From NCBI RefSeq assembly GCF_023718305.1, contig NZ_QEYO01000003.1, positions 1 through 64,000 on the forward strand: 64,000 bases of DNA, in the 5' to 3' direction. The DNA is from Gramella sp. AN32. GTDB taxonomy: Bacteria; Bacteroidota; Bacteroidia; Flavobacteriales; Flavobacteriaceae. Position numbers and translations under genes: made by a program. Each line of letters begins with the position of its first letter. The first letter of the stretch is position 1. This document shows, piece by piece, positions 1 to 6,940 of this stretch. The notes below the pieces were generated by a model. The model was not told where the DNA came from. It searched no databases and worked only from the letters and a program-made list of their open reading frames with translations.

Positions 1-2
1 TC

Positions 3-218
3 AAGGAACTACATATCGTTATAATGCAATTGAAATCTTGGTTGAGGGCTATTCCGACCCATGTAAGTAAATGGCATATCCAATCCTACTTTGATGAGTT
101 CTGTTTTAGGATAAACCGCTCACAGAGTAAACAAAGTATCTTTCACCAAACAATAGAAAGAATGGTGACCGCTAATCCAATATTTCAAGAAAGTATAAAA
201 CAGTCGCTAAACGTATAA
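3..218 (+). CDS. IS1595-like transposase, C-terminal fragment (5' end outside the window)
   Basis: This is the last 71 codons or so of a transposase whose start lies before the window; the frame is open from base 3, so the ATG at 24 is internal. The residues resemble the end of IS1595-family (ISXO2-like) DDE transposases: a LKSWLR segment, the family-typical YFDEFCFRINRS stretch, then IFHQTIERMV. The stop (216-218) lies at or very near the right end of the element, because the opposite strand runs directly into a truncated tricorn-like gene. The terminal inverted repeat and the target duplication cannot be confirmed because the left end is absent. The family call is by pattern recognition. 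Confidence 0.7.
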   Translation, partial: KELHIVIMQLKSWLRAIPTHVSKWHIQSYFDEFCFRINRSQSKQSIFHQTIERMVTANPIFQESIKQSLNV

Positions 219-940
219 CTCAATAAATTAAATTCCCCATCGCGGTCACTTTTAAAATATACTTTCCCATTCAGCCAGATTGGTTGGGAATCATTACTTC
301 CAGTTTCCGGTTTCGAAATTTCTTCTACTTCATAATTATCAGGATTATAGATCCAGATCCTCGTTGCCGTACCACCTCTATAATTTTTCCATTGAGTAAA
401 CCTGTCGGAAATAGGGGTATAAGCAATACGATCCCCGGTTGTATTATATTTTGCCCAAAAAGCGTTGGGGATTTTTAGCGGTTCCACATTTCCATTTTCC
501 ATATCTACTTCAAACAAGCGGGCATAACGGTTTGTAAAAATATCCCGCTGGGAAGCGAAAAGTACTTTTTTCCCATCTACAGTAAAATCGCGAACCATAT
601 CGGGATAAGGATGCCAGGTTAATCTTTTTGGGATCCCTCCTTCTGCAGGAACGGTGAAAACATCCTGATTTCCATCATATTCAGCAGAAAAAGCGATCGT
701 CTTGCCATCTGGAGAAAAAACCGGATTGCTCTCCACACCCTCATCAATAGTGATCCTTTGTGGATGGGAACCATCGAGGTTAGCTGTCCAGAGATCTTCC
801 GCATAAATAAAGGCAATCTTAGACTGGCTTATTGCCGGCTGGGAAAGCAGGCGTGTATTTTTAGTATTTATCGTTTGAGAAAAGGTGTTTCCGAAGATGA
901 AAAAGAATATTAAGACTGAGGAATTTTTTAAAAATTTCAT
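185..940 (-). pseudogene. Tricorn-like protease/PD40 beta-propeller protein, truncated by an insertion
   Basis: A signal peptide (residues 1-21, ending FSQ) is followed by PD40/WD40-like beta-propeller repeats (SQSKIAFIYAEDLW, NPVFSPDGKTIAFSA, FKSDRDGEFNL). This is the N-terminal propeller of tricorn-type S41 peptidases, which usually run to about 1,080 residues with PDZ and S41 domains at the C-terminus. Here the frame stops after 251 residues. Family-like sequence ends near FNLLSY, and the last ten residues or so are encoded where the transposase gene ends on the other strand. I infer that an insertion element has separated the propeller from the catalytic part, whose remains should lie beyond the left edge. 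The fragment could be secreted but cannot be a complete protease. Confidence 0.75.
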
Positions 941-1171
941 ACCTGAAGATGTTAGGTTTTAATTGGTCTGAAATTACTCAAAACGAGGATTTGAAACAAA
1001 CTAAACTTCTATTATTTGTTAATTCCTGTAATAATTCTTAAATCTTATTAATCATGAAAAACGATAATATTAATTGAAAAAGAAGTAAATTGGTTTTGCG
1101 TAAAATATTGTTATTCAGATAAATACGTTATTTCCTACATTTTTTTAAAGAACCAACCAAAACATAGTATT

Positions 1172-1648
1172 ATGAAGCCAAAAAATCTAATCTTCACCTT
1201 AGTATTGCTTTTCTCCCTAGCACCTTTCACTTTCATACAAGCTCAAAATACCCATATTATCATCCTAAAAGTTAAAACTGCGGAAGTCACTAAAGACAAT
1301 ACCAGTACTACCTGTTACTTTGAAGAAACCCAGGAAATGTCTAATGAAGATTATACAACACTAGTAGAACCAGGGGATTTCATTATTTGGAAAGGCGAGT
1401 CGACAAGTAGCGATCTTGATGAAGTGATAATCACCTCAATAAATTATCACGGAGGCCATAATGTTTTTGGCACCAATCAACTTAATGAAAGTCGAGATGT
1501 GCCCGGGACTGTGTTAGGGGAAGTTCAGGCTAATACAAACGGACAAGAAGAAAAATACATAATTAAATTTAAGGTAAAAAACAATGAACAAAGAAGAAAT
1601 GGTACTTTTCAAATTGACCCTAAAATTCAGGTAAGGACTATTGATTAA
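1172..1648 (+). CDS. Secreted protein of unknown function, upstream of the cyclase
   Basis: I do not recognise a named family. A clear signal peptide (residues 1-25, cleavage after FIQAQ) leads into about 130 residues rich in beta-strand-type sequence. The segment VEPGDFIIWKGE followed by NYHGGHNVFG resembles the copper-binding loop region of cupredoxin-like folds, but a full set of copper ligands is not evident, so this is only a resemblance. The stop lies 25 bases before the start of the nucleotide cyclase gene, so the two are probably co-transcribed. It could be a periplasmic ligand-binding partner for the TPR sensor part of the cyclase; that is inference from position alone. Confidence 0.7.
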   Translation: MKPKNLIFTLVLLFSLAPFTFIQAQNTHIIILKVKTAEVTKDNTSTTCYFEETQEMSNEDYTTLVEPGDFIIWKGESTSSDLDEVIITSINYHGGHNVFGTNQLNESRDVPGTVLGEVQANTNGQEEKYIIKFKVKNNEQRRNGTFQIDPKIQVRTID

Positions 1649-1668
1649 GGTACATTGGGAATAAACCA

Positions 1669-1676
1669 TAATTTTG
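1669..1676 (+). promoter_or_regulatory. Perfect -7 box overlapping the cyclase start codon
   Basis: TAATTTTG matches TAnnTTTG exactly but overlaps the TTG taken as the cyclase start. The nearest TTG that could act as a -33 element (1641-1643) is 25 bases upstream, a little too far. It may be a chance match in AT-rich sequence, or it may mean the cyclase has its own transcript and starts slightly further in. Confidence 0.3.
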
Positions 1677-3500
1677 CGAACTTCTCTTAAATTTTTTCGT
1701 AATCTCTTTTATCTCTCGATATTTTTAATCGGGCAGCATACCTATTCCCAGGATCAAAATATAGCAGATAGCCTCAAAACTATTTACCAAAAACACACTC
1801 TTTCCCCAGTTGAAAAATTGCATACTTTAAGGGAGATTGCCGAAAATGAGCTGGAGGTTAAAGAAAAACTTCGTTACTCTACGCTTCTCATTAAAGCGGC
1901 TCAAAAAGTTGATTCCCCAAAATTGCTCTTTTCAGGTTATATTCAAACAGGGAATGCATTGCGCCTTGAAGGGGATCTTAGCAATGCCCTGGATAATTAC
2001 TTTAAAGCTGCCCAGATTGCCGAGGATCGCAAACTAATTACGGAAGTTGGGGTAGCCAATATAACCATTGCAGATGCCTACTCCATCATGGGGAACCACA
2101 ATCGTTCAATTTCCTACTATCGCATTGCCATAAAGGAATTGAGGGCCATTCCTGATAGTATAAAACTAGGCTCAGCACTCCTTAATACCGGAGATGAGTT
2201 CTTTATGCACGATGAACTGGATTCAGCCCTGGTGTATTTCAGGGAATCTGGAAAAATCTTCGAAAACAAAAATTACCAGGAAGGCCTGGCCTATAATTTA
2301 GGAAATACAGGACTGGTTTTTGCAAAAATGGGCAATCATGAAATGGCTGAAAAGAACCTTTCCGAAGCCACCCATATTTTGGAAAAGAATGGGGATTTTT
2401 ACCCTATTTGCGTTTTTCTCATCTATATGTCTGAAATTTACTTTGAAAAAGATGATCTCGGTACCGCTATAGATTTTGCACAACAAAGCCTGGAATTATC
2501 AATGCTTTATGGTTTTAAGGATCAGATTAGTGATGCTAACCTCAAACTATCACAATTATATGAAGCCAGCGGGCAAACAGAAAAATCCTATCAATATTAT
2601 AAAGACCATATCACCTATAGGGATAGTGTTCGAAATTTAACCTCTGCCCAGGAAATGGCCGGTTTGAGGGCAGATAATGAAGTTTTTAAAAAGCAGGCAG
2701 AAATAGGCCTCTTAAACGAAGAAAGAAAGAATCAGAAACTAATTAATATCACCGCCGGGGTCACCGCAGCCCTTATAGCCATACTCGCTGTTGGTCTTTA
2801 TAGGCGTAATCGCTTTATAAAGCGCACAAGTGCCCTTATTGAAAATGAGAAAAATAGAAGCGATCGTTTACTGCTGAATATACTACCTGAGGAAACGGCC
2901 AAAGAATTAAAAGATAGCGGCAGTGTGGATGCTAAAAAGTTTGAGATGGTAAGCGTTATATTTGCCGATTTCAAGGGTTTTACCAAATTTGCCGAAAATC
3001 TTCCTCCCGAAAAATTGATTAAAACTGTGGATTTCTATTTTTCTAAATTTGATGAAATTATGGCCAAATACAAGGTTGAAAAAATCAAAACCATGGGCGA
3101 TTGTTATATGGCTGTTGCAGGCCTTCCTTTTTCAGATGCAAACCATGCGCAAAAAGCAGTGGCAGCTGCTTTTGAAATCCTGGATTTCGTGAAAGATTCA
3201 GAAGATAATCCGAGATTTCAATATGGGGGTTTGGAAGTACGGGTTGGTATTCACTCCGGGGCAGTGGTCGCAGGTGTGGTAGGCACCCACAAATTTGCTT
3301 ATGATATTTGGGGAGATACGGTTAATATAGCATCGCGAATGCAAACCTCTTCAGAAACCGGTAAAATCAATATATCTGAAAGTACGCATGATCTTATTTG
3401 TGATCATTATGATTGCACTTACCGCGGTGAAATTTCCGTTAAAAATAGAGGGATGTTTAAAATGTATTTTATTGAAAAACTTACCAGGATGGTTCAATAA
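1674..3500 (+). CDS. TPR - transmembrane - class III nucleotide (adenylate-type) cyclase
   Basis: The protein has a signal peptide (residues 1-26), TPR repeats over about 60-330 (for example YFKAAQIAEDRK, LAYNLGNTGLVFAKMGN), one membrane span near 355-374, a short coiled linker and a class III cyclase domain near 423-605. Metal-binding aspartates are visible in FADFKGFT and MGDCYMA. The adenine-selecting Lys (KIKTMGD) and Asp (YDIWGDTVN) of adenylyl cyclases are both present, which favours cAMP as product. The layout predicts a periplasmic TPR sensor and a cytoplasmic catalytic domain. The start is a TTG: an in-frame stop lies just upstream (1662-1664), and the next Met would remove the signal peptide. 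It converges on a Pycsar-effector-like gene. Confidence 0.88.
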   Translation: MRTSLKFFRNLFYLSIFLIGQHTYSQDQNIADSLKTIYQKHTLSPVEKLHTLREIAENELEVKEKLRYSTLLIKAAQKVDSPKLLFSGYIQTGNALRLEGDLSNALDNYFKAAQIAEDRKLITEVGVANITIADAYSIMGNHNRSISYYRIAIKELRAIPDSIKLGSALLNTGDEFFMHDELDSALVYFRESGKIFENKNYQEGLAYNLGNTGLVFAKMGNHEMAEKNLSEATHILEKNGDFYPICVFLIYMSEIYFEKDDLGTAIDFAQQSLELSMLYGFKDQISDANLKLSQLYEASGQTEKSYQYYKDHITYRDSVRNLTSAQEMAGLRADNEVFKKQAEIGLLNEERKNQKLINITAGVTAALIAILAVGLYRRNRFIKRTSALIENEKNRSDRLLLNILPEETAKELKDSGSVDAKKFEMVSVIFADFKGFTKFAENLPPEKLIKTVDFYFSKFDEIMAKYKVEKIKTMGDCYMAVAGLPFSDANHAQKAVAAAFEILDFVKDSEDNPRFQYGGLEVRVGIHSGAVVAGVVGTHKFAYDIWGDTVNIASRMQTSSETGKINISESTHDLICDHYDCTYRGEISVKNRGMFKMYFIEKLTRMVQ

Positions 3501-3581
3501 ATGATATTGTTGAGAATATACCTTTCATTCTTCATAATAAATCAATTTTCTTTATCGGTTTCCGTAGAAAGCAGGTCAATT

Positions 3582-4142
3582 CTAAAAAAAGTCTTTCATG
3601 GCTATGCTTATGCAAACCAGGAGTAACATTCCCAGACCAAGGGCAAGAAATTTAAGGGAGCGGTTCACATTCCTAAATTTGAAGGAGGCAATTTTTGAAA
3701 TGATAAAGATTTGCTGCCCCAGCTGATCGAAAAGTTTATCTTCATCCAGGCTCGTTTCGTAAAAAGTTTTAGAGAATTCTTTTATAGTGCCAAACTTTTT
3801 CACCACATCACCAAAATAGAACATATTGCGATCGTATTTGTTCTCCATTTTCGGCATAAAACAGCGAATACTAAAATAAATAGACATCACCGTACAAAAA
3901 AACCATCCTGCTGAAAAAAGGAAAAACCAAACGTTATCTTCAGAAGTTGCATAAGCCACAGATAAATTCTGAAAAATAAAATTAAGCAGAATCCCATAAA
4001 ATGAAAGAATTAAACCTGCTTTTAACTCAGAGGCTTTTATAAGGCTAAAAACATAATTCATACTTCCCCAATAATGGTCAACAAGATCTTCAGCATGGGA
4101 AGGCCTGGGTTTTAGGTGAGGGATTTTTTTAGGTTCATCCAT
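3582..4142 (-). CDS. Pycsar-effector-like (DUF5706) three-helix membrane protein
   Basis: The 186-residue protein has membrane segments near residues 42-64, 71-92 and 163-183, separated by a cytoplasmic stretch containing NMFYFGDVVKKFG and LFDQLGQQIFIISKIASFK. This arrangement (two helices, a conserved FFG-like motif, a QI...A.K.R amphipathic stretch, then a final helix) is that of the DUF5706 / Pycsar TM effector family. In phage-defence systems, members respond to cyclic pyrimidine nucleotides and disrupt the inner membrane. It is convergent with the nucleotide cyclase, with 81 bases between the stops. Known Pycsar genes are usually co-directional, so a functional pair is plausible but not proven. 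It could instead be an orphan member of this common bacteroidotal family. Confidence 0.75.
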   Translation of the reverse strand: MDEPKKIPHLKPRPSHAEDLVDHYWGSMNYVFSLIKASELKAGLILSFYGILLNFIFQNLSVAYATSEDNVWFFLFSAGWFFCTVMSIYFSIRCFMPKMENKYDRNMFYFGDVVKKFGTIKEFSKTFYETSLDEDKLFDQLGQQIFIISKIASFKFRNVNRSLKFLALGLGMLLLVCISIAMKDFF

Positions 4143-4437
4143 AAATTATCAAATTGGTTATATAAAGCAATTAACTGGTTAAGTTTTGAACAATCAATTA
4201 CTTAGCAGCCTTAATTTAGTAATTTAGACGCTAGGAATCCCTATATTCTTCAGGTAATCTTCACTCCTGAAATAAATATTCGATGATAGCTTTAATTTTA
4301 TTGTTCATTATTTTGTTTTCTGTTTTAAGCTTAAGTGAGTTTTCTACCCGGCCAGGCTGATTTGATTAATAAATGCTCAGTACTAATTTAATTTTGAGAC
4401 ACTTTTCAGCCGAAAAATTTTCCTATACTTTTGCGGC
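4143..4437. other. Intergenic region (295 bp) with a promoter element only
   Basis: There is no coding potential or RNA gene that I can support. It separates two divergent genes, and the only clear signal is the -7 box at its right end. The sequence is AT-rich, without strong hairpins or repeats. Confidence 0.6.
4426..4433 (+). promoter_or_regulatory. -7 box (TACTTTTG) of the SpoU methyltransferase gene
   Basis: TACTTTTG is a perfect match to the Bacteroidota -7 consensus TAnnTTTG. It ends only four bases before the ATG at 4438, so transcription would begin at about the start codon and the mRNA would be leaderless. There is no good TTG at -33. Confidence 0.5.
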
Positions 4438-4983
4438 ATGAAGCGTAGAAAATTAAAAAATTCTGAACTGGACCGGAAATCGATATCCGAATTTAAAGAA
4501 GCGGCCAAAACCCCTATTATCGTAATTCTGGACAATGTGCGCAGCCTTAATAATATTGGCTCCATATTTCGAACAGCCGATGCTTTCCTTATTGAAAAAA
4601 TATACCTCTGTGGGATCACGGCCACTCCGCCTCATAAAGACATTCAGAAAACCGCTTTAGGCGCTACGGAAACTGTAGCATGGGAACACTTTGAAGATAT
4701 TTTAGAAGTGGTGAAAAAATTAAAGCAGGAAAATATAGAAATTTATGCCATCGAACAGGCAGAAAATTCAATTTCTTTACATGAATTTTTACCGGTAAAT
4801 AATTCAAAAATTGCCGTGGTTTTTGGAAATGAGATCAAAGGTGTACAGCAAAAAGTGATCTCTGGAAGCGACGGGGTTATTGAAATCCCTCAGGAAGGCA
4901 GTAAACATTCGCTCAATATTTCAGTAAGCGCAGGCGTGGTACTTTGGGACCTCTTTTCGAAAATTAGGTTCACTACTGGTTGA
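4438..4983 (+). CDS. TrmH/SpoU-family RNA 2'-O-methyltransferase
   Basis: A SPOUT-fold methyltransferase that transfers a methyl group from S-adenosylmethionine to a ribose 2'-OH in tRNA or rRNA. All three SpoU motifs are visible: NVRSLNNIGSIFRTADAF (about residues 33-50), FGNEIKG (about 129-135) and SLNISVSAGVVLWDL (about 157-171). At 181 residues it is a short form without an N-terminal substrate-binding domain, so the target RNA cannot be told from sequence. The gene overlaps the convergent folK-dNK gene by 11 bases at the 3' ends. The start has a -7 promoter box directly before it. Confidence 0.9.
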   Translation: MKRRKLKNSELDRKSISEFKEAAKTPIIVILDNVRSLNNIGSIFRTADAFLIEKIYLCGITATPPHKDIQKTALGATETVAWEHFEDILEVVKKLKQENIEIYAIEQAENSISLHEFLPVNNSKIAVVFGNEIKGVQQKVISGSDGVIEIPQEGSKHSLNISVSAGVVLWDLFSKIRFTTG

Positions 4984-6100
4984 TCTTGTCCAGTAATTGT
5001 AAATAATCGTGGCGGTTGTTCACAAAATCCATCCCGGAAATATCCACAATCTTTACCTGCATATTTTTCTGGGTTTTTATGAAATTCAAATAACTCTGGT
5101 TAATCTTGCTTAGATATTCCGCCTGGATATTCTGCTCGTAATCCCGTCCCCTTTTTTTAATATTTTCCAGCAGCCTATCTGTAGACTGGTAGAGATATAT
5201 ATAAAGTTCCGGTTTTACCAGCTCTTTATACATCAAATGAAAAAGCTTGTGATATAACGAATATTCTTCTTTCTGCAGGGTAATTTGGGCGAATATCAGC
5301 GATTTAAAAACATCATAATCTGAAATTACAAAATCCCTGAACAAATCATACTGCGCAAGATCATCTGAAAGCTGCTGATATCTATCAGCCAGGAAAGACA
5401 TTTCCAGCGGAAAGGCATACCGCTCTTTATTTTCGTAAAATTTGGGCAGGAAAGGGTTATCCTTAAAACGTTCTAATATAAGTTTGGCATTAAAATCCTG
5501 AGAGATCATGGTAGAAAAACTGGTCTTTCCTGCCCCTATATTTCCTTCTACCGCGATATAATTTCTTTGGGGAAAAGAATACGTTTGGATAGGTTTCTCT
5601 AATTTCAGTCGCGTTAACTCAACTTTTGAATTATCACTGCTTTCTTTTAAAAGTTCAGAAATCCGTTTTTTTAGGATTGGATGAATTTCATTTGCCGCAA
5701 TATCCCTTAGTGGAAAAAGCACAAAATTTCGGGTAGAAATTCCCGGATGTGGAATTGTTAACTTTTCAGAAGTGATTATTTCTTCCTCAAAAAGCAGGAT
5801 ATCAAGATCAATAGTCCGGTTTTGATAAGCGCTTTTATCGCCCCGGTCACGTTTAAGTTCCGTTTCTATCTTTAATAAGTTTTTCAAAACGAGATCGGGG
5901 CTCAATCGGGTAGAAACCAAAATACAGGCATTCAAAAAGGTATTGCCCTCAAAACCCCAGGCCGGGGTTTCATAGACCCCGGATAATTCCCTAACCCAGC
6001 CTATTTCTTCATGAATTCGTCTTAGGGCAATATTCATGAACTGAAGGCGGTTACCCAGGTTACTACCAAGCGCTATTGTGACTGTTTTCGGGAGATCCAA
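4973..6100 (-). CDS. folK: Fusion: HPPK (FolK) - deoxynucleoside kinase
   Basis: Two enzymes in one chain. Residues 1-160 are 6-hydroxymethyl-7,8-dihydropterin pyrophosphokinase of folate synthesis, with ALGSNLGNR at 10-18, the RDRGDKSA loop and the metal-binding TIDLDILLF. Residues from about 175 to 375 are a deoxynucleoside kinase with a P-loop (EGNIGAGKTSF, about 183-193), the DR motif region (FLADRYQQL) and the R-rich lid (KKRGRDYEQ). This fusion is common in flavobacteria. The start is a TTG, forced by an in-frame TAA three codons upstream and by the need to keep the N-terminal strand of HPPK. It is divergent from the transporter at 6207, which also starts with TTG. Confidence 0.9.
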   Translation of the reverse strand: MDLPKTVTIALGSNLGNRLQFMNIALRRIHEEIGWVRELSGVYETPAWGFEGNTFLNACILVSTRLSPDLVLKNLLKIETELKRDRGDKSAYQNRTIDLDILLFEEEIITSEKLTIPHPGISTRNFVLFPLRDIAANEIHPILKKRISELLKESSDNSKVELTRLKLEKPIQTYSFPQRNYIAVEGNIGAGKTSFSTMISQDFNAKLILERFKDNPFLPKFYENKERYAFPLEMSFLADRYQQLSDDLAQYDLFRDFVISDYDVFKSLIFAQITLQKEEYSLYHKLFHLMYKELVKPELYIYLYQSTDRLLENIKKRGRDYEQNIQAEYLSKINQSYLNFIKTQKNMQVKIVDISGMDFVNNRHDYLQLLDKINQ

Positions 6101-6176
6101 AATGAATTAAGAGAATTTTAAGAAGTAGGAAAAAATAATTTCACAGCAAATTAAGCAAAACAAAAGCACATACCCT

Positions 6177-6184
6177 TAATTTTG
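6177..6184 (+). promoter_or_regulatory. -7 box (TAATTTTG) before the queuosine-precursor transporter
   Basis: Perfect TAnnTTTG match, 22 bases before the TTG start at 6207. Its position supports that start. There is no clear TTG at -33. Confidence 0.45.
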
Positions 6185-6206
6185 CCTGAAGACTTAATAA
6201 AAAAAT

Positions 6207-6905
6207 TTGGCAGAACTTAATTCTAAAGATAAGTCGAGGGCACTGCATATTTATTTGATATTAAGCGCACTCTTTATTTCGTCCCTAGTGGTTTCGAACC
6301 TCATTTTTCAAAAATTCTTTTACTGGGATTTTTTTGGAATTTACAGGTTTGAGATTTCGGTTGGGATCCTGCCCTACCCTATCACTTTTTTAATTACAGA
6401 TATTATTAGCGAGATTTACGGGAAACGGAAAGCGAACCAGGTGGTCACCGCTGGAATCTTTGCCTCATTTTTTTCACTTTTAATTATTGTAATTTCAGAG
6501 TATGCTCCGGCAACCAACTGGTCCCCAATTGGCGATACCTTATTCACCCGGGTTTTTGGTGCTACCGCCATTGCGGTTTTTGCCTCGATGGTCGCATATT
6601 TGATCGCCCAATATATCGATATTCAACTTTTCCACTTTTGGAAAAAAATTACCCAGGGCAGGCATTTATGGATCAGGAATAATTTTTCTACTTTTCTTTC
6701 CCAATTTGCGGATACTTTTTCGGTCTTGTTTTTGCTCTGTAGTTTTGGGAAAATAAGCTGGGAACTTTTTGGCGGACTGTTACTTAGCGGATTTCTTTTT
6801 AAAGTGCTGGTGGCGGTATGTGATACTCCGTTTTTATATGCGGCAGTGTATGCGCTTCGGAAAAAATTCAGTTTAAAACCGGCAGAAGAGTTAAATTTTG
6901 AATGA
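6207..6905 (+). CDS. Queuosine precursor transporter (YhhQ/VUT family)
   Basis: A polytopic inner-membrane protein of 232 residues with about six hydrophobic segments. It contains the family-typical block LPYPITFLITDIISEIYGKRKANQ near residues 53-75 and a later IRNNFSTFLSQFADT stretch, both characteristic of YhhQ-type vitamin-uptake proteins that import preQ0/preQ1 for queuosine tRNA modification. The start is TTG: a stop lies three codons upstream and the next Met would delete the first four helices. The -7 box at 6177-6184 fits this start. The next gene begins 35 bases downstream on the same strand but is unrelated in role. Confidence 0.88.
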   Translation: MAELNSKDKSRALHIYLILSALFISSLVVSNLIFQKFFYWDFFGIYRFEISVGILPYPITFLITDIISEIYGKRKANQVVTAGIFASFFSLLIIVISEYAPATNWSPIGDTLFTRVFGATAIAVFASMVAYLIAQYIDIQLFHFWKKITQGRHLWIRNNFSTFLSQFADTFSVLFLLCSFGKISWELFGGLLLSGFLFKVLVAVCDTPFLYAAVYALRKKFSLKPAEELNFE

Positions 6906-6940
6906 CCCGCTGAAACATTCAGCCAAAATTATATAGAAAA

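Noticed and set aside
4143..4437. Possible small RNA gene
   Set aside because: No stable hairpin with a T-tract was found, only an AT-rich spacer with a promoter box.
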